A stretch of 40,592 nt of DNA from Eubacteriales Family XIII. Incertae Sedis bacterium (GCA_031257175.1 JAIRPE010000040.1:1-40592); one strand, 5' to 3'. Shown: positions 1 through 8,898, numbered from the stretch's first letter. The notes: generated by a model not told the origin, from the sequence alone. A program made the numbers and translations.

Positions 1-8
1 GGCGCTCC

Positions 9-653
9 CTACACCACGACATAGTCGCCGCTGATTTCCCCCACCTTCGCCGTCGGGTCGATCTTTAGCTTGCCGCAGCAATCCACCCTCTCGATCTCGC
101 ACTCCCGCCCCACGGTCACGTCGCGCCCGGACACGGATACGGCCTTGACGTATTGAAGCTCCACCGTCGTCGCTTCGATAAGCTCAACCTCCGAAAATTC
201 AAACATCTTAAATCTGCGTCCTATGCCGAACAGTAGCTTGGCCAAGCCCCTTCTCCAAAAGGACTTGATGACAATGCGGTCTCCCACTATTTCGCGCGCC
301 GATATCTTGCCGTCAGCCTCTATGACGTCCGCCGAAATTTCCCCTTTGACGGTCAGCAGGCCTTCGCAGCGGATGTGGTCCGCCTCCAGCTTCGCGCCCC
401 CGACGGACACGACCCCTTCCACGTCCATCTCTCCGGCGCGGGCGTTCCCATGTATGGTCAAGACCCCCTTGCAGTCCAGATGCCGCGCCGTAACGTCGCT
501 TTCGCATGTGCAAACCCCGTTCACGCTCACAAGCCCCGCCTCCAGCGGGCCTAAAACAGTGCAGACCCCGTTCACGTCGAATTCGTCATAAGTCCCGCCC
601 CGCACCGTGCTGACGCCCTCCGCCTTGCCTCTTGCCCTATCTTCCTTCGCCAT
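9..653 (-). CDS. Bactofilin / polymer-forming cytoskeletal-like protein (YhbE/YhbF-like)
   Basis: ORF 9..749 with likely start MAKEDRARGK at 653. Repetitive beta-rich pattern (VNGVCTVLGPLEAGLVSVNGVCTCESDVTARHLDCKGVLTIHG). Lies directly downstream of a YhbD-like gene. Confidence 0.65.
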   Translation of the reverse strand: MAKEDRARGKAEGVSTVRGGTYDEFDVNGVCTVLGPLEAGLVSVNGVCTCESDVTARHLDCKGVLTIHGNARAGEMDVEGVVSVGGAKLEADHIRCEGLLTVKGEISADVIEADGKISAREIVGDRIVIKSFWRRGLAKLLFGIGRRFKMFEFSEVELIEATTVELQYVKAVSVSGRDVTVGRECEIERVDCCGKLKIDPTAKVGEISGDYVVV

Positions 654-745
654 CTCTCTCACTTCCTTCCATCCATCGCGACACGCGCCCATACGCGGCG
701 GCGTCCAATCCCGTAGTTCCCTTCCCACGCTCCTCAGCCGCCCGT

Positions 746-1381
746 TCATGGGCGCCGGGAGGAGAAAAGCGCCGGATGGCTCGCCCTAACGCGCTCCAGC
801 GCGTCAGCCACCCGTGCCAAACGGAATCCCTTCAACCCGTCGTCGCACGCCAAAGGGCAGTCCGCGCCGACGAACAAAAAATGCGGCTCCCCGCCTGTCT
901 CGAAGAACACCGCCTGGGCAGGCGGCGAGGGCATCGCCGCCACCTTCGCCACCGTGTCCCCGACGAGCGCGATAAGCCTGTCCGAGCGCAGGCCGAAATC
1001 CAACCCCGCCTCGTAAACCCAAAGCACGCAAGCGAACACTTCAGGCGCCAGCAGTTCCAAATGGGGCTCTATGTCCAAGCGGGCCCAAAACGCCGCCGCC
1101 GCGCCTGTAATCTCCGCCAAGCCCTCACGCAACGCCACTGCCGCGCCGTCAGCGCGAAGGCGCTCGCGGATCTCCTCCAGGGAGCAGGAGTCCTTTAAGG
1201 CCAAAATCGCCCGGACGCGATTGACAGTGCGCTCACGGGGGAAAAACGTCTCCTGTCCCGTGAACGACGGTCGTTTCACGAACCATTCTTCCGGAATCAG
1301 GGCTTCCCTTTTCCAGCGGTAAAGCTGTCCATAAGAAATGCCCGTCTCTTTTAGCAAGTCTTTTTTGGAAATCTCATCCAT
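746..1381 (-). CDS. YhbD-like (DUF4004) MerR-like HTH regulator
   Basis: MDEISKKDLLKETGISYGQLYRWKREALIPEEWFVKRPSFTGQETFFPRERTVNRVRAIL: N-terminal MerR-like HTH. ATG at 1381. Confidence 0.7.
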   Translation of the reverse strand: MDEISKKDLLKETGISYGQLYRWKREALIPEEWFVKRPSFTGQETFFPRERTVNRVRAILALKDSCSLEEIRERLRADGAAVALREGLAEITGAAAAFWARLDIEPHLELLAPEVFACVLWVYEAGLDFGLRSDRLIALVGDTVAKVAAMPSPPAQAVFFETGGEPHFLFVGADCPLACDDGLKGFRLARVADALERVRASHPALFSSRRP

Positions 1382-1405
1382 GCCAGTCTTCTCCCGAATA
1401 AAACA

Positions 1406-1443
1406 AAACAATGTTACGTAACAAATATAACATAACATTGTTT
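1406..1443. promoter_or_regulatory. Inverted-repeat operator candidate
   Basis: AAACAATGTTA (1406-1416) and TAACATTGTTT (1433-1443), perfect 11 bp arms, 16 bp spacer, overlapping the -10. Confidence 0.6.
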
Positions 1444-1457
1444 CGCAATTTTGTCAA
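1429..1457 (-). promoter_or_regulatory. Sigma70-type promoter for the YhbD-like operon
   Basis: Minus strand TTGACA (1457-1452), 17 bp spacer, TATGTT (1434-1429). Confidence 0.65.
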
Positions 1458-1490
1458 GAGAATTTTGAACTTATCCGTCTCCGTCTTTGA

Positions 1491-2192
1491 CTACCTTTCG
1501 CGTTCCCTTATTAAAAGCAGCCGAGCCAGAGTAAGCACGGCGGACGCCATGGCGGCTACGTAGGTCAAAGCCGCCGCGGACAACACTTTCCTGACGCCTG
1601 GCATGTCCTCGGGGGGCACCAGGCCCAGAGCGTCGATCTGCAACCTGGCGCGTTTGCTGGCGTTGTATTCCACCGGCAGGGTCACGCCCTGAAAAAGCAC
1701 CACCGCCACATAGAGCGCGATCCCCAAGTCGAACAGCAGCGGGCCGAACCCGGCGTATCTGGAATTGACAAGGAACATCCCCAGCAATATCAAAACCCAT
1801 GAGCATTTGGACGCGACCGACGCAACCGGGGCAATGCCGCTTCTTATCGCGAGAGGCATGTAGCCTTCGCCGTGCTGGATGGCGTGCCCCGCCTCGTGGG
1901 CGGCTATGCTCACCGCCGCCACGGTCGAGCCCCTGTACACCTCCTCGGACAGCGCCACCACCCGCTTTCGCGGGTCGTAGTGGTCTGAAAGCCTCCCCCT
2001 GACCATAACGACGCCCACGTCCCGCAGACCGTTGCGGTCCAGAACCGTCCTTGCCGCCTGGGCCCCCGAAACCCCGCGCCTGTTGCGCGTGGCCGCGTAT
2101 CTCCCGTAAGCCGAAGTGACCATGAATTGAGCCGCCATCGAGAAAGCGACGGCGGGCAACAACAGCAGAATCGTGTAGTCGTAGTAAATCAT
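1491..2192 (-). CDS. YugP-like zinc metallopeptidase, membrane protein
   Basis: HEAGHAIQH zinc motif plus several TM segments. Start MIYYDYTILLLLP at 2192 preceded by a purine-rich SD. Confidence 0.85.
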   Translation of the reverse strand: MIYYDYTILLLLPAVAFSMAAQFMVTSAYGRYAATRNRRGVSGAQAARTVLDRNGLRDVGVVMVRGRLSDHYDPRKRVVALSEEVYRGSTVAAVSIAAHEAGHAIQHGEGYMPLAIRSGIAPVASVASKCSWVLILLGMFLVNSRYAGFGPLLFDLGIALYVAVVLFQGVTLPVEYNASKRARLQIDALGLVPPEDMPGVRKVLSAAALTYVAAMASAVLTLARLLLIRERER

Positions 2193-2397
2193 AAGCGCCC
2201 CTCCCCTTTGCATACTCGCTGTCTCCCATTATATCATCTTTAGCGGGCGTCGCCAATAAGCGTTCCGATGAGGTCGGGAGGTGAAATGGATGATATTGGA
2301 AAACGAACATTGAAATAGCAGGCGCGTTAATGTATTATATATAGATACGGTGGCGGCGGCCACGCCGCCTGGGACGGTCGGCTCGATAACAGTACCC

Positions 2398-2976
2398 TCA
2401 ACCCGCCAAAAAAACCGCGTCGAAAGCCCGACGGGCGGACTCGTAGATGTCGTAGGAGCCGTTTTTGGACGCCCAATCTATGATTACACCTATCAGGGCA
2501 GTGTTGAAAAGCCAGACCATCGTCTCGCCGTCCGCGTTCCTGTTCAACTCCCCGCTTTCCTGGGCCAGCTTCGCGTACTCTATGTTCATCTTGAATACCA
2601 TGGACAAGTCGCCGCCTGTGCCGCTTATGTCGGGCGCGAAGGTTTTCAGGCCGTTTTTGCTGTCCGTGACGAACAGCGCCCTTAACAAATCCGCGCCCAG
2701 CCACTCAGAGGCGTCTATGTAGAACTCCGACAGGCGCCATATCCTCTCTCTGTAACTGTCCAGCCTCATTATTTCAGGCATTATGTTCAACACGTTGGAT
2801 GATTTCGCGTCGTAGTACTCCAAGATAAGATCGTCTTTCGAGGCGTAATGATAGTAGAATGATTTTTTCGTTATGCCGCAAGCGTCGCATATCATGTTGA
2901 TCGACGTGTTCTCATAGCCCCAGAGCTTGAACAGCTCTATGGAATTTTCCAATATCTGTTGCTTTGTGTTCTCCAA
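2398..2976 (-). CDS. TetR/AcrR family transcriptional regulator
   Basis: MENTKQQILENSIELFKLWGYENTSINMICDACGITKKSFYYHYASKDDLILEYY: canonical TetR HTH. Confidence 0.88.
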   Translation of the reverse strand: MENTKQQILENSIELFKLWGYENTSINMICDACGITKKSFYYHYASKDDLILEYYDAKSSNVLNIMPEIMRLDSYRERIWRLSEFYIDASEWLGADLLRALFVTDSKNGLKTFAPDISGTGGDLSMVFKMNIEYAKLAQESGELNRNADGETMVWLFNTALIGVIIDWASKNGSYDIYESARRAFDAVFLAG

Positions 2977-3069
2977 AACGCCGCCTCATTTCGTGGGCGC
3001 AAAAATAATCTTGCAGAAATTTGAAGTTATGCTTGCCTTTTGCGCCAAACCATTATATAATAATGCCAT

Positions 3070-3087
3070 GTAAACTGCGGTATACAT
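3070..3087. repeat. Direct repeat copy 1 (GTAAACTGCGGTATACAT), operator candidate
   Basis: 16/18 identical to 3215-3232. Lies just upstream of a TATAAT (minus strand, 3057-3052) facing tetR. Confidence 0.5.
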
Positions 3088-3214
3088 TTCTCGGTACTGG
3101 GTGCGCCTTAGTCACGTCGGCGCTCCGCGGCCTCTAGCCCCAATACCGCGCCGCGATAGTTTAAGTATAGCATTTGTGGAACGTTTGTCAAGAGGATTAC
3201 AGATAATCATTTTG

Positions 3215-3232
3215 ATAAACCGCGGTATACAT
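3215..3232. repeat. Direct repeat copy 2 (ATAAACCGCGGTATACAT), operator candidate
   Basis: 16/18 identical to 3070-3087. Lies upstream of the 2-hydroxyacid dehydrogenase gene. Confidence 0.5.
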
Positions 3233-3327
3233 GCCGAACATGTACCCATCCGGCCAAGGGGTGCGTCCCGCGCCTCGCCCTGGTCGCGCGGGGTTCGGAA
3301 GCCGCCGACGATTATAGGAGAACGCTG

Positions 3328-4329
3328 ATGCTTAACCTTTTGAAGCCTTTTGGTTCCGTGAGCAAGTTGGAGAAATTGTTGGAAGGACTGCCCGTGGAGG
3401 TGGTGGGAGTGAGCGCCACGCCACCGCCGCAAGGCGAGCTGGACGATAAGCTCGCCCGTTGCGACGTGCTGGTGGCGGACGTGGACATATCCGTGGACAG
3501 GGCGTTGGTGGCGCGGGCCCCAAGGCTGAAAGCTGTCCTATGCATGAGCATAGGCGTGGATTATGTTGACCAGGAGGCGTTGGACGAGCGGGGCATCCTG
3601 CTGGCGAACGACCGTGATTTCTGCGTCACTGCCGTGTCCGAGTTCACCATGGGGCTCATCTACGCCCTTTTGCGCCGCATACCTGCGGGGGTGGAGGCGC
3701 TGAAGGCCAAACGCTGGGGCACCAGGAGCGCGCTCGGCGGCGTTGAACTTCAGGGGCGCGTTCTGGGGCTGGTGGCTTTCGGCCACATCGGGCGGGACGT
3801 GGCCAGACAGGCTATAGGCATAGGCATGAAGGTAGTCGCCTACAGCCCCAACATCGACAAGGAGGTGGCGCGGAGGATGGGCGTGGAGCCGGTGTCCTTT
3901 GAGGAATTGCTCAGAACTGCCGACATCGTGAGCCTGCACATGCCCCTGAACGCGGCCACCCAAGCCATGATAGGAGCGAGGGAGCTGGGCATGATGAAGT
4001 GCGGCTCTTATCTGATAAACGTGGCGCGAGGCGGCGTGGTGGACGAGGCGGCGCTGCTGGACGCCATAAAGAGCGGCAAACTGGCAGGCGCGGCGCTGGA
4101 CGTGCTGGAAAACGAGCCGCCCAAGCCAGGCGACCCGCTGTCGGCGCTCATGGGCGGGGAGAACGTGATAATAACCCCCCACATCGCCTGGCACTCGCAC
4201 GACGCGTCCCAGAAAGCGCTGACCCGCATTCGGGAACAGGTGGAGTCCCTGTTGCGCGGTGAGACGCCAAAAGATTGTTTAAACGCCAATAAGGGGAGAC
4301 CCTTTGATATTAAGACGGTATCAGATTGA
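3328..4329 (+). CDS. D-isomer-specific 2-hydroxyacid dehydrogenase
   Basis: GRVLGLVAFGHIGRDVARQAIGIGMKVVAYSP (Rossmann) and LINVARGGVVDEAALLDAI. SD ATAGGAGAA upstream. Confidence 0.9.
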   Translation: MLNLLKPFGSVSKLEKLLEGLPVEVVGVSATPPPQGELDDKLARCDVLVADVDISVDRALVARAPRLKAVLCMSIGVDYVDQEALDERGILLANDRDFCVTAVSEFTMGLIYALLRRIPAGVEALKAKRWGTRSALGGVELQGRVLGLVAFGHIGRDVARQAIGIGMKVVAYSPNIDKEVARRMGVEPVSFEELLRTADIVSLHMPLNAATQAMIGARELGMMKCGSYLINVARGGVVDEAALLDAIKSGKLAGAALDVLENEPPKPGDPLSALMGGENVIITPHIAWHSHDASQKALTRIREQVESLLRGETPKDCLNANKGRPFDIKTVSD

Positions 4330-4562
4330 AGGAAGCCTCCGGCGGCGGCAACGCTTATCGGCGGTTCTTGGCGTCGGGCGGTCGAGCCTGTCGGAAGGGT
4401 TCTGAGAACGGTGTGCCACGCCAAAACGGAAAGGAGGTGCGCGCTTATTGTACGTATAGCGGCGTATCGGCATCATATCATAGGTTATTGTCTCATTTGA
4501 CCGCGGCCTGACAATGGGGCCGCACGACATGGACCAATTGATTATGCAGAAAGGAGACCAAA

Positions 4563-6023
4563 ATGACGATTCTTGTTGTTTTAGGGATTTATTTGATTGT
4601 CATGCTGGGCGTGGGGCTTTATTTCAAAGGCAATATCTCGACGCCCGAGGACTATTACGTGGCAGGCAGGACACTCCCCTGGTGGGTGGTCATGCTGACC
4701 ATGTCCGCCACCTACATCGGCGCCACGGCGACCCTGGCAAAAACAGGCCTGGGGTACAACAACGGTTACTCCTCCATGATGACCACCATAGCGGCGATGA
4801 TCGGCATGGCTATTTTCGGCCTGCTGTCGCCCAAGGTGAGCCGTATCGGCACCAAGTACAAGATTCTGTCCGTCTCGGGCCTAATAAACTTCAGGTTCGG
4901 GAAAGCCGCCTGCGTCATCTCGGCCTTCGTGGTGGCCTGGGCGCTCATAGGCACTCTGGCCGGCCAAGTGGTAGGCGCGGGGAGCCTGTTGCCTGTGGTT
5001 TTCAAAAACGTCGGCCTGACCGTCTCCTATGAGCTGACCATCTTCATCCTGGTGCTGGTCATGATAGGCTACACGTTGCTTTCGGGCATGTTCGGCGTGG
5101 CCTACACGGATGTCATACAGGTGACGATACTCCTTATAGGTCTGGGCATCATCCTGCCTGCGGTGATGATAAGTTACGCGGGAGGCTGGGGCGCCATAAC
5201 GGCCAGCCTGCCCGAGGGCTATCTGAGCTTCAAGCCCGGCATGTACATCATCGGGCTTATGTTCTCCTACTTCATGTATTTCATGTCGGGGCCGCCCTAT
5301 TGGCAGAGGGCCTTCGCCGCCAAGACGGGCGGCGGCTCGCGGGTGGCCATAGTCGCCGCCTCCGTCCTCATCATCGTCTACTCGTTCATGGTGACCATGG
5401 TCGGCATGACGGCCAAGAGCATGTACCCCGAGCTGCCCGAAAGCATAACCAGCGCCGACTCCATCATCATCTACGCGTTGCTGCAGCACTTCCATCCCAT
5501 ACTGGTGGCTATCGTGGTCGTGGCCATAATGGCGGCCATCATGTCCACCATGGACAGCTACCTCCTGACCGCCGCCCAAGCGATTTTGACGGACATCTTC
5601 AGGCGGTTCAAGGACATCTCGGAAAAACAGGAGCTGTTTTACGCGAAAGTTCTGGTCGCCGCCATAGCTATCCTGAGCTTCGTCTTTGCCTTGTTCGTGC
5701 GAGACATACTCAAAGCCCTGCAACTGGCCATGGGGTTCTATTCTGCCACTATGGCGGCCCCGCTCATCGCCGCGGTGTTCTGGAAGAGCGCCACGAAGCC
5801 TGCCTGCTTCGCCTCCATGTTCGGCGGTTGCGCCACTTACCTGTTGTGGAATTACGCTTTGGGGAAACCCTGGGGCATGGACTCAGCCATACCTGGCGGC
5901 ATAGTGAGCATACTGCTCATGGTGGTGGTGTCCCTCTGCACGGCTAAGGCTTATCCTTCGCCGTATTTCGAGGGCGTGGACGCCAAAGGCGTCCCCCAGG
6001 ACGAGGCTCCGATAACGGCCTGA
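4563..6023 (+). CDS. Sodium:solute symporter (SSS) family transporter
   Basis: 486 aa polytopic protein. N-terminal YFKGNISTPEDYYVAGRTLPWWVVMLTMSATYIGA is typical of SSS. SD AGAAAGGAG. Confidence 0.9.
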   Translation: MTILVVLGIYLIVMLGVGLYFKGNISTPEDYYVAGRTLPWWVVMLTMSATYIGATATLAKTGLGYNNGYSSMMTTIAAMIGMAIFGLLSPKVSRIGTKYKILSVSGLINFRFGKAACVISAFVVAWALIGTLAGQVVGAGSLLPVVFKNVGLTVSYELTIFILVLVMIGYTLLSGMFGVAYTDVIQVTILLIGLGIILPAVMISYAGGWGAITASLPEGYLSFKPGMYIIGLMFSYFMYFMSGPPYWQRAFAAKTGGGSRVAIVAASVLIIVYSFMVTMVGMTAKSMYPELPESITSADSIIIYALLQHFHPILVAIVVVAIMAAIMSTMDSYLLTAAQAILTDIFRRFKDISEKQELFYAKVLVAAIAILSFVFALFVRDILKALQLAMGFYSATMAAPLIAAVFWKSATKPACFASMFGGCATYLLWNYALGKPWGMDSAIPGGIVSILLMVVVSLCTAKAYPSPYFEGVDAKGVPQDEAPITA

Positions 6024-6047
6024 CATCCCAAAGCGGAGGGGAAGCAT

Positions 6048-6500
6048 ATGACCTACTACATATCGACGTTTCGCTATAAGATAGCCTTCCTGTGCTGGGC
6101 GGGGGCAGTCATGACCGTAGCCAACGGCTTTCTAAACCAGATTCCCTTGACGGAGCTACTGGGCAGGTACGGCGTATCGGTGGCTGTCATGGCTCTGGCA
6201 GGCTGTCTGCTGTGGCGCCCCGCCTTCAAGTACGCAGGTGACTCCGCCGACAAGGTCTGGGGTATGTGGGGTGACGTGGCTCGAAGCAAACCCCGCGCGG
6301 ATTTTGAGGGCATCCGGTTCGAGAGGTTTTACAAAAACACGAAATACGGGCTTCTGAGAGACCCTGCGGGATACAGGGTGGGGACTACCTTAGCCTCCTG
6401 CACATGCAGAGATTTTCGGGAGAGGCGCGTCCCTTGCGCCCATATGTACAAATTGGCTGATTTGCTGGGTGTGTACGACGAATGGGACGACGGCGCTTAG
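6048..6500 (+). CDS. Small membrane protein with C-terminal SWIM-type zinc finger
   Basis: Two predicted hydrophobic helices, then SCTCRDFRERRVPCAHMYKLADLLG (CxC...CxH, SWIM signature). Confidence 0.65.
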   Translation: MTYYISTFRYKIAFLCWAGAVMTVANGFLNQIPLTELLGRYGVSVAVMALAGCLLWRPAFKYAGDSADKVWGMWGDVARSKPRADFEGIRFERFYKNTKYGLLRDPAGYRVGTTLASCTCRDFRERRVPCAHMYKLADLLGVYDEWDDGA

Positions 6501-6697
6501 CGCTGCGGGCCACTGGCGTTTGGACGGGGCGACGGCCGACATGGCCACCGCCTCGGCCATGCGCGTGAATATGTGTTTGGCTATCCCGTCCGCACCTTGT
6601 CCCGCCTATATCCGGAATAGGTCGAACAAGGACGGTCGCGATGCGTATAGATTACATTGTTCGAGGATATTGTGTCTTTAGAGTAAGGAGGATTGAG

Positions 6698-7657
6698 ATG
6701 AAGTACATAGTTGCGGCTTGCCAGCCGAATATCGCCCAAGGCGACAAAGCCGCTAATTTGAAGAAGGCGCTGGCCATGATTGACGAGGCCGTGGAGCAGG
6801 GCGCGAAGGTGACAGTTTTCCCCGAGTATTTCCTGACCTGGCCACCCACTTCCGCCATGACGAAGGCGGACATCGACGACATGGCCGAGACCATACCCGG
6901 CCCGTCCACGGACGCCATAGCCAAGAAATGCGTCGAAACGGGCACCTACTGCGTGTGCGGCACTATTATCGAAAAATGCGATGACGGCAAGCTGCGCAAC
7001 ACCAGCGCCATCATCGGGCCTGACGGCAAGATCATAGGCAAGTATCACAAAGCGCAGCCCGAGAACGCCCCCGCGAAGTTCGAGCCCGGCAGCGGCATAT
7101 GGCCTGGCAACGAGCTGCCTGTGTTCGAGACGCCCCTGGGCCGCTGGGCCATCATGGTGGACATGGATTTCTCGAACCTGGAGATACCCAGGGTGTATGG
7201 CCTTAAGGGCGCCGACGTAATTTTTGCCCCCGTGTGCTGGAGCGCGAAGTTCGTGCCCGTCATCGAGACCCTGGCCAGGGCCTCGGGGCTGCAGAGCCAC
7301 GCCTACATAGTGGCGTCCAACCCCGTGGGCTGGAGGAAGAGCATCCCCGTCCACGCCTGGGCTTTCGCGGCCCAGTCTCAGGAATCCGCCAACAGCGTGG
7401 ATCTGTCCTACGGCGGCGGCTCCTGCATAGCCCTTGGCAACAATCTGATAGGCAAGGCATGTAATTTCGCCGAAGGTATAGCCTACGCAGTGGTTGACAG
7501 CGCCACACCGTCGGCGGGCAGAGCTAACGATGCCAGCATTTACCCGTTCTGGAGAAGGCCGGATCTGTATTCTGAAATCGTCAAGCCCGAGACCGCCCAA
7601 CCTTGGGGGACTAGCGTGAAGCACGACGTACCCACCCACATCGAACCGAAAAAGTAA
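6698..7657 (+). CDS. Carbon-nitrogen hydrolase (nitrilase superfamily)-like protein, catalytic Cys replaced by Asp
   Basis: VFPEYF (Glu), GKYHKAQPEN (Lys); the Cys region reads LGRWAIMVDMDFSNLEIPR. Start MKYIVAACQPN with SD AAGGAGG. Confidence 0.82.
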   Translation: MKYIVAACQPNIAQGDKAANLKKALAMIDEAVEQGAKVTVFPEYFLTWPPTSAMTKADIDDMAETIPGPSTDAIAKKCVETGTYCVCGTIIEKCDDGKLRNTSAIIGPDGKIIGKYHKAQPENAPAKFEPGSGIWPGNELPVFETPLGRWAIMVDMDFSNLEIPRVYGLKGADVIFAPVCWSAKFVPVIETLARASGLQSHAYIVASNPVGWRKSIPVHAWAFAAQSQESANSVDLSYGGGSCIALGNNLIGKACNFAEGIAYAVVDSATPSAGRANDASIYPFWRRPDLYSEIVKPETAQPWGTSVKHDVPTHIEPKK

Positions 7658-7675
7658 GTGAGACCTGTGGCTGAA

Positions 7676-7727
7676 AAAGGCTTCCAAAACCGTCGCCGCG
7701 GATTTGGCGGAGGTTTTGGGGGCCTTT
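7676..7727 (+). other. Intercistronic stem-loop ahead of the PreA-like gene
   Basis: AAAGGCTTCCAAAACC (7676-7691) and GGTTTTGGGGGCCTTT (7712-7727): 14 Watson-Crick plus 2 G.U pairs as RNA, followed by GAAGGAGG. Confidence 0.6.
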
Positions 7728-7740
7728 GAAGGAGGAGACT

Positions 7741-8898
7741 ATGTTAGCGGTTGATTTTGCGGGGTTGAAGCTAAAGAACCCCGTCATCGTGGCCTCGGCC
7801 ACCCCATCCATACACGCGGACGCCATAAAGCGGGCGGCGGCCAACGGCGCGGGAGCCGTTGTGACCAAGTCCGTCATATTCGCGGACGCCAACGGCAAGC
7901 CGGCGGGAAACAACGCCAAGCCCAGATTCCAGCTGTACAACACGCCCAACGGGTACGACCCGCGGCTGACGGAAAAAGGCGGCATGTTTTCTTTCTTCCG
8001 TTTTCAGGAGCCTTACCCCACGCCTGAGAAAATGGCCCACATCCTGGACGACGTGAAGAAGGGAGGCGTGGACATTCCCGTCATCGTGAGCATATGCGGC
8101 TTCACCGACGACTACGATTCCTGGCGTAAGCTGGCCCGCCTCATGGAAGACGCGGGCGCCGACGCGCTGGAGCTGAACGGCCACATGTGGAGCCCCGTGG
8201 TGAAGTACAGCGACCCCGCCATAGCCACGGTGGTGAAACGTGAAGTGAAGATACCCGTTATATACAAGATGATGGGGGCCACGGAGGAACCCGCCAAGGT
8301 GGCGCCCCAGTTGGTCGCCGCAGGGGCCGACGCCCTCACGGGCCTTGGGACTTTCGGGTTCCGCGCGCTGGAGGTGGACGTGGAGAACGAGAAGCCTTGG
8401 ATGGAGATGGCGCACGGGCTTGGCGGCACCTGGCTTCGCGCCGTGAGCCTGGCCTTCGTCTCGTCCATGGCCCAAGCCGTGGACGTGCCCATATCGGGCG
8501 TGACGGGCATACAGTCCTGGGAGGACGCGGTGAAATACATCCTGCTGGGCGCCACTACGGTACAGGTCTGCGCGGCCATATATGCCCGAGGTTACAAGGT
8601 TCTCCAAGAGATAAACGACGGCATGGAGGCTTACATGAAGCGGAAAGGCTACGGCTCCATCGAGGATTTCAGGGGCAAGGCGCTGGCGAAAATAGCGAAA
8701 TCCAGGCCCAACGACCTGCCAATCCGCGCCGTGGTCAATGAAAAATGCACGGGTTGCGGCATGTGCAAGGATTCCTGCATGTTCGACGCGATACGCTTCG
8801 AGAACAGGAAGACATCCATCACCGAGGCCTGCGACGGTTGCGGCGTATGCTGGTCTCTTTGCAATTTCCGCGCTATAGAGATGAGGAGTTTCGCTTAG
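7741..8898 (+). CDS. PreA/dihydroorotate dehydrogenase-like flavoprotein with C-terminal 2x[4Fe-4S] ferredoxin domain
   Basis: MLAVDFAGLKLKNPVIVASATPS (DHOD/PreA N-terminus), VTGIQSWEDAVKYILLGATTVQVCAAIY, CTGCGMCKDSC and CDGCGVCWSLC. SD AGGAGGAG. Confidence 0.85.
   Translation: MLAVDFAGLKLKNPVIVASATPSIHADAIKRAAANGAGAVVTKSVIFADANGKPAGNNAKPRFQLYNTPNGYDPRLTEKGGMFSFFRFQEPYPTPEKMAHILDDVKKGGVDIPVIVSICGFTDDYDSWRKLARLMEDAGADALELNGHMWSPVVKYSDPAIATVVKREVKIPVIYKMMGATEEPAKVAPQLVAAGADALTGLGTFGFRALEVDVENEKPWMEMAHGLGGTWLRAVSLAFVSSMAQAVDVPISGVTGIQSWEDAVKYILLGATTVQVCAAIYARGYKVLQEINDGMEAYMKRKGYGSIEDFRGKALAKIAKSRPNDLPIRAVVNEKCTGCGMCKDSCMFDAIRFENRKTSITEACDGCGVCWSLCNFRAIEMRSFA

Noticed and set aside
2352-2369. 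GGCGGCG-GCCA-CGCCGCC hairpin after tetR as terminator
   Set aside because: No clear U-tract on the minus strand; too GC-biased a region to be confident.
6698-7657. Calling this gene a beta-ureidopropionase or nitrilase
   Set aside because: Overall family fits, but the nucleophilic Cys is replaced by Asp.
6581-7687. 368 aa minus-strand ORF opposite the nitrilase-like gene
   Set aside because: Antisense shadow ORF; the plus-strand reading has family motifs and an SD.
7741-8898. Calling this gene dihydropyrimidine dehydrogenase (preA)
   Set aside because: The active-site cysteine motif is not present, so a functional name would overreach.
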